Positions 11,467-23,479 of a stretch of 64,000 nucleotides of DNA are shown here, in pieces; position 1 is the stretch's first letter, and every line of letters starts with the position of its first letter. The notes under the pieces are model-generated. The model had not been told where the DNA came from. It was given only the letters and a program-made list of their open reading frames with translations, and did no database searches. This DNA is from Tretioscincus oriximinensis (taxonomy: Eukaryota; Chordata; Lepidosauria; Squamata; Gymnophthalmidae), in contig JAJVDF010000280.1 in the NCBI GenBank assembly GCA_022410635.1, positions 1,267,136 through 1,331,135 of the forward strand, written 5' to 3'. The position numbers and the translations under genes are program-made.

Positions 11467-11672
11467 TAGGCTGACCAGATGACCCCTGGGGGTGGGGGGT
11501 GGGTTTGAAAACCCGGCTTTGGGGTACTTCCCGTTTTTTTCTGAGGAAAGTTTTTTTCAAAAGATTTTTGCTGAGGAATTTTTTTTTTAAAAAAATCCTC
11601 AGAAAAAACCAGGAAGCACCCCAAAATCAGGTTTTCAAGCCCCCTCCTAAAAGGAGTCATCTGGTCAGCCTA
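11467..11672. mobile_element. Foldback MITE family B, copy 1
   Basis: It begins TAGGCTGACCAGATGACCCC and ends GGAGTCATCTGGTCAGCCTA. The whole element is a long inverted repeat, with arms containing CCCGGCTTTGGGGTACTTCC and a T-run/A-run centre. A partial second terminus (GCTGACCAGGTGACCCATTT) lies just before it at 11441, suggesting a nested or tandem insertion. Confidence 0.8.
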
Positions 11673-11769
11673 CTTTTTGGAGGGGAACCCAGGTTGGGGG
11701 TGTCTACCCTGCCCTCCTGGGTGTGTGTGTGTGCCATTTTCCCAGTTTTTGCTAATCGAAAAAAAAAAT

Positions 11770-11992
11770 TGAATTATTATTTTAAAAAATCAGTGCACCA
11801 CCACTAGGGGGCTCTGGCATCTGGGGCCAGCTCCTGAAGGCACCCTCCCCTTAGTAAAAAATAAAAATTCTCATACACTTCAAACAAAATTATTTTTTTA
11901 AAAACAATTCACTGCACCACCACTAGGGGGNTCTAGCAACTGGGGCCAGCTCCTGAAGGCACCCTCCCCTCAGTAAAAAAAACAAAAAAAAA
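11770..11992. repeat. Tandem duplication, two units of about 119 bp
   Basis: GCACCACCACTAGGGGGCTC and GGGGCCAGCTCCTGAAGGCA with CCCTCCCCTTAGTAAAAAA occur at 11794-11858 and again at 11913-11976 with few changes. The units are separated by A/T-rich linkers. Confidence 0.8.
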
Positions 11993-12079
11993 GCGAATTT
12001 CTGATGCATTCCAAACATTCTCACACACATTAAAAATTCTCACATGCTTCACAGATTTCTCGGGTGGGAATTTCGGAGG

Positions 12080-13590
12080 GGAATGCATAATAGTGGGTGA
12101 TTTGCATATTCATGAAAATTCATGCATGAATATTAATTACCCTGGTTTGGGCCTCAGAAAATCTGGTCAGTCTAGCCTTGGCTAGTGACTGCCACAGTAA
12201 GCAGGAGGGAATAGGAAAAGCAAAAAAATATGCAAGAAATGGCAGGCGTGAGGGGAGCTGGTAATGAATGCAAAAATAAGTAGAGTATGCATGATTTTAC
12301 TTGCGTGTGAGCAAGTAAATGTGGACTGAAACTAAAAGTGAGGAACACTCAGATTATAGAAATCTGATGTGATCACAGCCAATAAAAGCTTTCTTCTTAG
12401 ATGGGACCCAAAGTTAATTTAGTCTGGGATTAGACACGATGGGATTATTAATCATAGTTTTCTCTGCTGGTTATTGGCCTTTAAGTGCGATTCAGATCTA
12501 AATGACAGGGGCAATGATAAAGAATGACAGAATTTATATGGCGGGTGGGAATATGAACTAAACTGAAAATCAGAAAAACAGTTGGGTTTTTCCTGATTTA
12601 GTCCTGTTCTTCAGGAGTGAAGATGGTTTTAACAGAGTGTGTTATGACAAGGCTCCGAGAGAGTATGCCATTAGTTGTCCCATAGCCATAATTTGCAGCA
12701 TTCTCTAGGATGATATCTTGACAGCTTCCAAGATAGCTGGTAACCCCATTCCATAAACTGATGTAAAATACATGCTCCCTTTCAGTAAAGATTCACATCC
12801 ATTAAGCTTTCCTAATACGCACTATAGTTTGCTTTGACAAACTTCAGTAAAACGTTTTCCCACAGACTGTGTGGGTGTGGGTGTTTAAACAGATATTGCT
12901 TTTAAGTTTTGCTTTAATACTATAGCTGCTTGCTAAAATCACACTGACATATTTGTTAATGTAATCTCTGTGATTTTTTTTTGTGTGTGTGTGAGTATGC
13001 ATGCTAGGACATGGAAGGTTAATTAAGCATGCTGATGGTGCCACTGGCAAATATGTTCTTGAGCATGAATCACATGGTTACATTTGATTAGCAGGTTCCA
13101 GCAAAAGATGAAACCTCCATGTCCATCAATTTTAAATGAGCACAGAGCAACATATTCTTTGCTTGTCTTGATAATTAGTATCCTTGAAAGTGGATCAATT
13201 GTACTAAGCTCACTGTAAAGTCAAGACAACTGGGCACATGACATACTTGCATCAACAGGAAAATTGGATTTAAAAAAATATAGGATGTTGTTGTATATTG
13301 GCTAATTCTTATATCTGCTTTTTAACTAAAGTGAAAGGCATTGCAAACCCGTATTCTGGTGACTGCACCAATTCGTAATACTGAATTTCCATGGCAACTA
13401 TACTATACTGAAGCGATTTTGTCTTCTGATTAGACTGGGCTATAAGCCCTAATCCTGTAAGGTCCCTGTAGGAAACATGGAGTGGACTGTGGAAAAGTAA
13501 ACGAGATGGCCTCTTGTTCCATGGGTCCAAAAAGCAAACACAGAATGAAAGTAAGCTCAGCAGTTATCATACTCTCTGATCATACTCTCC
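12080..13590. other. Intergenic, no gene seen
   Basis: AT-rich DNA with a short GT tract near 12980-12993. No supportable gene, RNA or repeat boundary. Confidence 0.4.
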
Positions 13591-13592
13591 CT

Positions 13593-13725
13593 TAGGCTGA
13601 CCGGATCACATCTTTTTTGGGGGGTTGAAAATCTTTTTTTGAAAAAAAATTCCTCAGAGAAAACTGGGAGGCATCCCAAATCTGGGTTTTCAATCCCCCC
13701 TAAAAGANGTCATCTGGTCANCCTA
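13593..13725. mobile_element. Foldback MITE family B, copy 2 (shorter)
   Basis: It begins TAGGCTGACCGGATCACATC and ends GTCATCTGGTCANCCTA. It has GGGGGGTTGAAAATC on one arm and TCTGGGTTTTCAATCCCCCC on the other. The first arm has lost most of its inner part. Confidence 0.78.
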
Positions 13726-15192
13726 CGTCTCCCTGGTCAAAAATGCAGGTACATTCAATGAAAACTAATGTCCTTGTAAGTACTACCTTAGCCACTCTGA
13801 GATACTGTTCCAACATGTACTTTTAATCCAGTCCTGAAGAATTAGACTAAATCGGGGGAGGGGGACTATTTGAGGGGTGAGTTATTCCATTTCTTCAGGA
13901 GTGAAAATTGATTAAATGTACCCGTGGGAAAAGTGCTTGAGGTTCTTTCTTCATGAGATATTCTTGGCCCCTGAAGGCTCCTGTGCTAGCTCTGAAGCTG
14001 GAAGAATATTCAAACCAACAGTGGAGACTGGTACAGAGCAGGCTGTCCTAATACGGACAGCTGTGTCCTTAGCCAGTAGCAATCCATCCCAACCTGAAAA
14101 ATCCTGGAACAAGGCATCCCATGCTGCTTCAGGTTTAGGTAAATACAAAAAGAAGGTAAGATCAGGCAGGATCAGTCAAGGACAGGCTAAATGGTGAAGA
14201 AGTAACCAACGTAACATAAGCAGCTTATTTGAGCCATGCGCCCAGTGATGAAAACCTTGTGCTTTGCACAGCAGTACATGCACAGCAGTACTTTAGCAAG
14301 GTCTAGGGGACTAGGACTGGCCAACCTGTCTCCCTGGGCAATGGTAAATGGTTGACTGCCTCCTACCATAATGGATGAAACGATTTCTATGTCACTCTGT
14401 TACATAAGTCTCAGGGTGGTGAACAAAAATAATAAAAGAAAGATAAACAAAGCAAATCATAAAAGCCACTAAAATCCATGTGAAACATAAGATTAAAACA
14501 TAAACAGGAACAGGACTGGGAGGCAAAGTCCAGTAGCATGTAGACAATAATGTTTTCATCTATCTCCACCTATGGGGACAGAAAGATAGAGGAGAGCAAG
14601 GAGAGATGATCGTGGGCTCTGCTTAAACCCTATCCTGTTAGTACATTAAAGCATCGAAAGCAGAATAGAAACTGTTGCCTCAAGAACAGGAAGAATCCAT
14701 TGTCTGTTCCTTGACACCGATATGTCAGTTAGTGTTTCTTTTTGCGTTTTATGTTAAAAACTTTTATTCTGTAAAAGTCCTGGGATTTTTTGGTGATTGC
14801 TTATTAAAATTCAAACAAGTTCGGGTTCTTCTTAGATTTTAAGGGCAGCCAAGATCAATTTAATGATGTCTCCTGCGGAGGAAAACACCAGATGTAAGGG
14901 CAATTCAGGGCAGCAGAATTTTGGAAGAAGAATGGGATTTCTCTCCATATAGTACGTAGCTGCACTTTGGAATTTGTCACCATAAGAAATGGTGTTGGCC
15001 ACAAGCTTAGAAGAATGCAAAAGGAATTTGAACTAGTTCATCATGAGCTATTTGTGGCTCAGGTGGCTGTGGGACTTCTTTTTGACTTCTTCCTTGCAAG
15101 CTGGCATCTGTTCACAGATGTATATGATCCCTTCACTTGGTCTTTGAATATATTGCTATAATACAAAATGACTAAAATCTACAGGGATAATA
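13726..15192. other. Intergenic, no gene seen
   Basis: No family resemblance in the open frames, including the + frame at 13916-14197. A tail-like remnant (AAGTCTCAGGGTGGTGAACA with A-rich continuation) lies at 14405-14450 on the minus strand. Confidence 0.4.
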
Positions 15193-15448
15193 GGGAGCCA
15201 GTTTGGTGTAGTGGTTAGAGTGCGGGACTCTTATCTGGTAGTCTCCCGGTTTGATTCCCCACTCCTCCATGAAGCCAGCTGGGTGACTTTGGGCCAGTCA
15301 CAGTTCTCTGAACTCCCTCAGCCCCACCTACTCCACAGGGTGTCTGTTGTGGAGAAAACAACAAAAGCTAGGTGCACCACCCTATGGTAGGCTGCCCTGA
15401 GACCTTTGAGTATAGGGCGGGATATAAATACAAATAAATAAATAAAAA
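15193..15448 (+). mobile_element. Sauria SINE (ACA-type, tRNA-derived), full length
   Basis: It begins GGGAGCCAGTTTGGTGTAGT with a pol III A box (TAGTGGTTAGAG) and a B box-like GGTTTGATTCC. It continues GGGTGACTTTGGGCCAGTCA and TCAGCCCCACCTACTCCACA, and ends in a GGGCGGGATATAAATACAAATAAA tail. This is the plan of the Sauria SINE, specific to squamates, with a LINE-type tail. It looks complete from head to AAATA tail. Confidence 0.9.
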
Positions 15449-18387
15449 GGTCAGAATACAACTCAATAATTTCAGAGTTGTCCTTTACACCCCAATCCAA
15501 AAAAATGTCCTTTCCGCAGCCAAGGGTAAGTTCCCCTTGCCAGACGTTCCAGCAGTGGATGTTCCCCAGCCTTAGAATGTAAGACTGAGTTCTCACAGTG
15601 GTGAAAGAAGTGGTTTTGGCACAAGCAAAATGAATATAATTCCATTCTGCCCTTTTATTCCATTCCCAGCTCCATTCCTTCATTTGCACAATAATTGTGT
15701 TGGGTTCTTGACTTACCGTCAGCATTTGTTTGGGTATTCCATTTTCATAGCCCAGTGGGTGGGTCCTATTCCCACACCCCTTTCTTCTTCCAGTGTCGTT
15801 CTTCTTCCTAGCCCCGCTTCACGCCCTTTTTAAACTGCCCCCATTTTGCACAAAAGTAAACCACTATTAAAAAAATTATTGGAAATATATATGTTGCTGT
15901 ATGCACAAACCTGAAATGCAAAAAAAAAAAACAGTTTCAAAAGCACAGAACAGTGGTGGCACAGAAGAAGTGCACAGTAACTCCATGCTAGGGCCTCCCA
16001 CAGATGCTCATTTGTCATTCTGTATAGAGGAGACTGGATCAACAGCGGCAGCATTCAAGTGCAGGTGCTCATGCTGCAGGCAAACCGTAGCCCCAAATTG
16101 AGAAGAACTGCATCTGTGTCGGTTTTGAGGGTGAACTTTGTTCCAGTGATGTGTGACTTTGCAAACAACGCATTGCGAAAGCAGAGTCCTCTGGATTATA
16201 GGGAAACTATGTGCCCAGCACAAAGCCACACAGTTTTCATGCCCATTTTTCCCCTCGGGAGAATGCAGCCCAAGAGACGGGTACTGTTTTGCATGGATCC
16301 ATAGCTCATCCTTTGGCACATTGGTGTATGTGGCCCTTTTTAAATCTAAACCTTCAGAAATAAGTGATTAAAAGACAGGAATGTACTCTTCCCCATTCAA
16401 ATTTACTCTCCCAATTGTTTACAATTAAACAAGAAAAGTAGAGCGAAGGTATTATAAACATTAGTCTGGTTGTAGCAAGAGAATTTATTTTGTTGCACAC
16501 AGTAAGGATAACTTCAAGATTAGCATAATCAAGAATGGTGTTCTACATTATGGAAAGGCTGCTTGGAAAGTCAGGTACATTTCAGATTGCGCATTATGAA
16601 AATAGGCCCCCAGCTACGGGGCTCCGATCGGACAGTGAGTAGTCCGATCAAAGCATACTATGTATGACAAAACTGTCCCTGAAGTGCATTTAACACAGGT
16701 CGCATTAAGCTCCACCTGTGGTGGTTGTTTTTAGTGAATTCCACTCAAATGCTGTAGGCTGTGAAATTGGGGCATGGCAAAACAGTTCATATTTGGATTA
16801 AATGGGAAATGCATGCGCCAAGTGCTAAGACACACTATGTCCCGCTCCTGCTTTTCCCCCTAGTGGGAACACATAAGTGAGACATAACATGCAAAGTACA
16901 GTAAAATAAAGGTTTGCTACTTATGTCTCAGCTACACTTAAGTTTCAGTCGCCTTGTGAAGTGAAAGAATGCATCAGCAAAATGACAATCAGTTTTCCTT
17001 CCAAATCATCAAAACAAGGAAAATTCCCCTTTGGTTTAGAGATGAAGAAAGAAGGGAATGGCTAGAATGTGTCAACAGGGAGCTGTTGCTATTTATCTTC
17101 TTTTCAAATAATATTCCAGCACAATATGCTTTTGTTGATTCAATGCTTTACACAGCATGAGTTTCAGGTACTTTAGATGTTCATCTAATATTGTGTGTGA
17201 GAAGGTCTCCCAGGCACCGGATTATACAGAAGCAAAGGCAATCTAGCTTGTTCCTCTAAACTGTGCTGCACTGGATGACTGAGCTGAAGATCTGAGATGT
17301 AGATCTGAAATAGCAGCCACTTTATGTCCCTAATAGACTGCCATAGCAAGCATATGTCCTTACCAGGAGCAAATCTTGGCACACTTTGTCTTGGCACGAC
17401 TTGTAAGACTCTTCTCTGGTGCCACGCAGTGAGATAAATGCAGCAGAAGCATCTTTACTTTCATCAGGCAGCAAAGCTTAAACAATCCCTAAAGACCTCC
17501 TCCCAAGGTTACTAAGGATTAGTACAGGTAGATGAAGAACACATAATCATTTATTCAAAATGTTTACATTCTGCTTTTGATCTTAAAATCTGAAAGTAGT
17601 TCACACAGAGAAACCTAGACAGACCAACAAAAATAGATAAAACCATTTCATGTACGTGGAAATATCATTAAGCCATGGTTAGATGGGAACCTCTTGCGGG
17701 GGGGTTTTTCCTGGTTTTTAATTTAGTTCTTTGGCACTGAAGATGATTTAAAAACATGTACATGACGTTGGCTCAAGTTAAATATTTTGCACTGATGCTG
17801 CAGTAAATACGAGCGTGGTCGGGCTCATGGAGGCCAAAGCAATGTTAGGTCTTAGCATGTTACGGTCCATGAGATCACAAAGAGCCAGATACAACTGATG
17901 TACAATAACACATTAATTAGATGAATGGAATTTTATGATATGTTGCCCCCTATCATTCTGTTATGGAAACCCATCAGTTAGATTTCCTGTATGAAAAGCT
18001 TGCTTTGTGTCTGGCACTAAGTGAAAATAATTCTAATTTTCTTTGGGCTATTCAAAGTTGGTGCTTTAACTCTTTTTAAATATTTGGGAATGCATCTGCT
18101 GCTGCCTGCTGTTGATATTCTTGTTGATGTTATTGCTGCCTTTCACTTTATTGGTGTGTTTCTAATCTGCATTATAAATAAACATGTTTGGGCTCAGTGG
18201 GAATTATTATCAGCTAAGAATGTACAGAGCAGATTTAAAACCAAAGACGTAGCAGGCTTGACAACATCAACTGAGCAAGAGGCCTCATATGTTAATTCTT
18301 CATTACACATCAAGTAAACAAGACTTATATTGTCTAAGCTACAAAATTTTAGTTTTTGCTGACAAACATCAAAACAAAATAGTCACA
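15449..18387. other. Intergenic, no gene seen
   Basis: No supportable gene or clear element. Open frames here (for example minus 15318-15725 and 16008-16319) are short and lack family resemblance. Confidence 0.4.
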
Positions 18388-18564
18388 CTTGTCCCCGCTG
18401 AGCCTTATTCTGGGTTATATCTCGGTATAGATCTTGGATATCCACATGGCAGTGTAGGCTGTGGCAGGCCCCATTCGGGGCCTGCCATAGCCTACTAGCA
18501 TGTAGATGGCACACTCCTATTCTGAGATATAGCCAAGAAGAAGGCTCAGTGGGGACAGGGCTTT
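18388..18564. mobile_element. Foldback MITE family A, well-preserved copy
   Basis: Left arm: TTGTCCCCGCTGAGCCTTAT, GGGTTATATCTCGG, CCACATGGCAGTGTAGGCTG, GGCAGGCCCC. The right arm repeats these in reverse complement, ending GCTCAGTGGGGACAGGGC. The centre is CCCATTCGGGG. The element folds on itself almost completely and has no coding potential. Confidence 0.82.
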
Positions 18565-20281
18565 AACAGCTCAGCATGAACAGGGACCCAGCACAGAGGT
18601 AATTACATCAAATCACCACAATTTGATTTGATGGGAACAAACTCAGCTCCCAGTAGCTATATATAGCTGCATGGAATCAAAATGCGAGTGTTTGTATTTT
18701 CATTAGGCAGACGTGTAATTTAAGACAGTATGTCGTGACACAAACCAAAGGATTACAAAGCAATTTTGAGGCTGTGCCACACATATAGGCAGGAGTTGTT
18801 GTGACCACCATGAAGGCACGATTTCCTTTCTAAGTACACATTTCTTTGCCCTCAGGGATACAGCGCAGGCTCCAATTAATTCTGTTCCAATAGCAAACTT
18901 CACCAGAACGTACACATTAGTTTACAATTCAAACAGTAATCAACCACCCTTTCCTTACAAGGTCACTTAAGACTTTTTGCCTCAAATGTTTTAACATTTT
19001 TTCTGATAACAAAGACGTGTTTGATGCCTAATATATGTATTCACAAACACACACACACACCCCATACATACATACAAAGAGAGTAGTGAAAGGCCATGGC
19101 CACTAGTACATATAATTGTTATGGGAAGAGATCAAATAGGAATGCATTTTTCCTTGTGAGGGAGAAATAGTCTTAGTGAAGCTTGAATTTCATTGTTCTA
19201 ACTCCTCCTTTTCTTGTAATATAACTGGAAGGAATTTAGATATTTTCACGTTGGTTTTAGATTAACCACAATTGAATATGTCATCTAAATTGTAAACTGC
19301 AGTTAATCATGACTATGATATTTGAAACAAGACCGCTTCATAACTTGTGGGTTGAAATTGCTTTATTTTAAAATGTATGTTAGTTAGGATTAATCACAAC
19401 TTCCTACAATATGGTCAACTGCAGTTAATTTAAGACAGAAGTCAATGTTTTCAAATGCCCGTCGGTGCCAGAAAAGAAATAAACTCCAGGGTTTATTGAG
19501 AGTTTTTGTAATACCAAAAATATGATTTCTTATGTCCTAGCATGGACATTAAACTACCTTCTTTGGCTTCTGTCTTTCTGATATCTCATCATCATGCTCT
19601 GCCATCCTTTCCCAGGAAGTTTTCAATTGCTATAACTGCTCCATCTGACCAAACAGAGAAATTCTCATTATTATATTGTAATAATAGGCATGCAGGAATC
19701 TCAAAACCATTATTTTATCTGGTAAGCAGAATTTCTCCCTTGGATCCAATGTGCTGTATTATCCCATTGCTAGTTATTGTAGTCCTAGATAGTTTTTGTT
19801 TTTTGTAAAAGTTCTGCATAGAGAAATGCTACTATTAGAGTTAGGATTTTAAGTGTAACTGCTTTCTTTACTGATCATGTTATAGCTTAGAAACTTNCCC
19901 TGGGGAAGATCAACTGCTTAAACCTCCCAAGTCCATAGATTTGCAGAATAAAAATATTTCTGCTTCAGCAGTTTCCTTTGTATCTCATGTAAGAAAGTTT
20001 TCTTTCTTTTTCCCTCCCTTCCTTCTCAGCTAAAATCTACCAACAGAGAAAATGCACTGATAAGGTGATGTTGTTCTTTCCCTTTATTACGTTTATGTTT
20101 TACCTTTGGTGGGGATGCGGCTGTATAAACCATGTTGTCTACAGTAAATTAAACCTGGCATAAATAAATAATTTTCCTTGTAGACAGCAAGAGAAAAACA
20201 GAAAAAAAGAATATTGGAAAAGTCTTAACTTCTGTTACCATTTATGCCGTTTCTGGTTAGTGCATGATGTACATTAACCTC
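18565..20281. other. Intergenic, no gene seen
   Basis: AT-rich DNA with a short CA tract near 19048. No supportable gene or element. Confidence 0.4.
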
Positions 20282-20305
20282 ATAGGCTGACCAGATGACA
20301 CCAAA
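20282..20305. repeat. Terminus of MITE family B (fragment)
   Basis: TAGGCTGACCAGATGACACC matches the family B terminus, but no second arm follows. Confidence 0.5.
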
Positions 20306-20726
20306 ATATCTATTTAGTACTAAGGCCCTGGACACATCTAAGTTTTAATCCAGCTTCAGTCTACTTTCAGAGTGAGAGTACACATCATCAAAGTAACAAG
20401 TTGCATTCTTTTGACATTCTGTAATTAAGAAAATCTACCTTATGTTTAGGTAATATAGAAAGGAAATTACTATTCTCCTTGCTGATGTTTCTTCCATTCT
20501 GAAAGTGATCTGAAGTTGGATTAAAATTTAGCTGTGACCAAGACTTAACTGAAGAACATTATCTTTTCAGACTTTGTATACTAGAAGGCAGTTTATTTAT
20601 ATTAATTAGGGCAGGTTGTTCCTTAAGTGTATGAAACACAGTATTTCTCTCACATTGCTTATTCCCAAAGCTAACAATTCCCAAAGCTATCAAGTTGCTT
20701 CTTAAAGATTAATGTGTAGGCAAGTT

Positions 20727-20925
20727 TTCTTTCTTTCTGTCTTTCTGTCTTTCTGTCTTTCTGTCTTTCTGCCTTTCTGCCTTTCTGTCTTTCTGCCTTT
20801 CTGCCTTTCTGCCTTTCTGCCTTTCTGCCTTTCTGCCTTTCTGCCTTTCTGCCTTTCTGCCTTTCTGCCTTTCTGCCTTTCTGCCTTTCTGCCTTTCTGC
20901 CTTTCTTTTCTTTTCTTTTCTTTTC
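20727..20925 (+). repeat. Microsatellite (CTTTCTGY)n
   Basis: About 24 copies of an 8-bp unit, CTTTCTGT at the start and CTTTCTGC afterwards, turning into CTTTT units at the end. The open frame across it (repeating Phe-Cys-Leu-Ser-type residues) is an artefact. Confidence 0.95.
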
Positions 20926-21145
20926 TTTTAATTTTATAGCCTTATTTTACTAAAGGTGGCAGCAAGAGCTTTCATAGACAGACTATTTCTTCAGCTGCAT
21001 GTACTGAGGAATTTTTAACATATTCCACACATTCATGGATCCCATTGTACACAAGAGCAAAGCAATATTTTGATTATGGATCCATCAATGTTGCCATTTC
21101 CCTTTAGTCAGCTACCCTGCTTTCTGCCCACATCATCCAAATATG

Positions 21146-21351
21146 TAGGCTGACCAGATGGTCCCTTTGGGGGGGTGTTGAAAACCCAGTTTTGGGGTGC
21201 CTCCCAGTTTTTTCTGAGAAAAATCTTTTCAAAAAAAGGTTTTTTTTGGAAAATGTTTTTTATTTTTTTTCCTCAGAAAAAACCGGGAGGCACTCCAAAA
21301 ATGGGTTTTCAACCACTACCACCCAAAAAAAGGGGTCATCTGGTCAGCCTA
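21146..21351. mobile_element. Foldback MITE family B, copy 3
   Basis: It begins TAGGCTGACCAGATGGTCCC and ends GGGGTCATCTGGTCAGCCTA. The arms contain TTGAAAACCCAGTTTTGGGG and the complementary CCAAAAATGGGTTTTCAACC, around a T/A-rich centre. Confidence 0.82.
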
Positions 21352-21961
21352 ATTATTAGTCATACCAGTGCCAAGCACTACTTGTTTGTGATAAGCCGTG
21401 GTTCAGAAACCTTGAGTGAAAAGTTCGGCTCTTGTGATTTTTCACGTTCATTTCAGGGGCTGATCAAGTCACAGACAATGCACGCAAGGTTACTTTCGAC
21501 CTCCTGGTTTCTGAAGAGAAAAATAACTTCCTCAAGAGGCCCCTCATGAAGGCTGTGTTTATAAGCTCTCTCACTGAGAAGTGCATTCCAGTGCAATCAG
21601 GGCTGAGCCCAGCTGCGTGAGCCTTTTTAGACAGCTGCCTGAAACTTAAGTGTGTTTGCATTTTCATTTTCTCAAACACAGATAATTGAACTTTGAGATG
21701 ACTGAAAGGAAAGGGTTGAAATGACTCAGGCCGTTGTGAGGTAAAGATCAGTACAAATTTGCTCCTCCTTCAAGATAAAAGGTGCAGCAAAGCCAATTCT
21801 GATGGAAACCAGTTTGCACAGAAAGGACCCCATCCCTTGTGGAACTTCCCCATGATTAGGAGGGAGCAAAATATTGTTGTTAAGCTACTTCAAGAGATTA
21901 GTTATCGGAACCAGAGGCCATTTGAAAGATATTTATAATAGCTGCTGAGAAAGAGAGAAAA

Positions 21962-22021
21962 AGCAACACAAAGCTGTGTTCTCACGGGTGATTCATGTGC
22001 CCCCTCTGTCACCCCACAGCT
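21962..22021 (+). repeat. 60-bp sequence with an inverted near-identical copy at 30389-30448
   Basis: It starts AGCAACACAAAGCTGTGTTC, contains ACGGGTGATTCATGTGCCCC and ends CACAGCT. The reverse complement recurs at 30389-30448 with one difference in 60 bases. AGCTGTG and CACAGCT inside it can pair. No boundaries of a known element are visible at either site. Confidence 0.8.
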
Positions 22022-22599
22022 GCCATGTACAAATGTTCTCAACTGCTATCCTTGGGCAAAGTTTATGGAGAAACAGCACCAGATGGTCACACCTGCTCTT
22101 ACTTTCTTCAAAAATAATTGAAGTATAACTTCCATCACCTTCAGTAGCCAAAGCCGGTGCTTTTTTTCTAGGAAAAAAGTACCAGTACTCACTATTAGTG
22201 ATAGGGTGTCCTCAGCTGAGAATCCTGAAATGCCACTGCCAAAATCCTTGTGACTTGATGGCACTGCATGCGCATGCAAAGCACATGCAAAATTTATGAC
22301 ATCGCTTTCAGGGTGGGAAGTGACAGTGATGATACTTACAGCCCCAACTATTCCCTCATACATAAACTTCTTGGGTTTATACTTTGAAATATAAAGCTTT
22401 CGGTATACTGGTGCATCTCATTCCCAATAAACAACCATGTAAAAACAGCAATGTGGAAAAGCAACTTAAAATCATAAAACAGAGTTTTAAACAGAGATAT
22501 AAACCCAAATTGCTGAAAAATAAACCTTTCACTTTACAGATACATCTCATTCCAAATAAACAACCAAGTAAACAACCATGCTTGAGGCCCAAGTGCAAT

Positions 22600-22682
22600 T
22601 GGTAGGCCACTACATGAGTCAGAAAGCTGGACAAGAAGGGCTGTGGCCAGATTCAGCAAGGCTTCTCTTATGCTCTTAGGAA
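22600..22682 (+). mobile_element. CR1 3' tail fragment
   Basis: TTGGTAGGCCACTACATGAG, GGGCTGTGGCCAGATTCAGC and CTTCTCTTATGCTCTTA match the 3' UTR end of the CR1 copies at 43021 and 59202, diverged and truncated. Confidence 0.6.
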
Positions 22683-22736
22683 GGAAGGAAGGAAAGATAG
22701 AAAAGAAAGAAGGAAGGGGGGAAAGGAAGGAAGGTT
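22680..22736 (+). repeat. Purine-rich (GAAA/GGAA)n microsatellite
   Basis: Irregular AGGAAGGAAGG-type repeats follow the CR1 tail fragment directly. Confidence 0.8.
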
Positions 22737-22754
22737 TCTTTGGTCAAAAACTCC

Positions 22755-22865
22755 TCACAAATCGTCCAGCACTATAGAGACTAACGGAAAAAAGTCTGTT
22801 TCTTCAGATGCTGTGAAATTTCCTTGCTAGATGTTCTGAACTCAGACCAATGTGGCTATTTCTTT
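22755..22865 (-). repeat. PLE-like repeat fragment (same family as 729-968)
   Basis: AGAGACTAACGG, TTTCTTCAGATGCTG and CCAATGTGGCTATTTCTTTG are scrambled parts of the motif set seen at 729-968 (AGACTAAC, CTTCTTCAGATGCTG, AAATAGCC). Confidence 0.45.
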
Positions 22866-22929
22866 GAAATCTCCTTCCCAAGTTGGAGTGAAGGCTGGAT
22901 TTCCCTACAAGCCATTTCTAGGTCTTGTT

Positions 22930-23062
22930 TCCTGCTGCTGCATGCCCAGGAGCAATGGGGGGGGGGGGGGAATTGAGTGAGACGAGATGTGGGATTAAGT
23001 GGTCTATGGACTCCTCATCCTGTAGGCTCCTCATCCTGTAGGCTCCTCTTATGTTCTTATGA
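22930..23062 (+). mobile_element. CR1 3' tail fragment with local duplication
   Basis: CCCAGGAGCAATGGGGG leads into a G-run and then CTCCTCATCCTGTAGG twice, followed by CTCCTCTTATGTTCTTATG, the CR1 octamer end. Confidence 0.45.
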
Positions 23063-23479
23063 AACCATTGTTTCTACCAGGCCTTTTGCAAACCACTCAG
23101 TTTGGCTGTATAAATTTGTTTTTAATTGTTTCCTTCACTCACAAATATCCTTTTATCTTGTGCGCAGCCCTCCTTCCTGATGGTGGCGATGTGCCCCACT
23201 CCTTCCTCTCTATCCTGGGTAACACAAAGCCCTGCCGATCGATGACAGGGCTGCTGCCATCATTGCCTTTTCTTCCCCCCTTTCTACACTGACCTGGGCA
23301 GACTGTGGCAGACTCTTTCCCCCAATTATGTTTCATCCTTAGTGGATGAAGCATCAACTGGGCTAGGGTCCCCCAAATGGCATCCCAGCCCAGTTTAATA
23401 GTGGACAAATGATGAGGTTTGTGACTAACTCATGGAGGCTTGTAGATGGGACTACATCAAAAACCTGTTGTAACTTTTC

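Noticed and set aside
13916..14197. 93-codon + frame
   Set aside because: An overlapping minus-strand frame of similar length, no family resemblance and no context.
20712..20939. Open frame of 75 codons rich in Phe, Leu, Ser and Cys
   Set aside because: Pure microsatellite translation.
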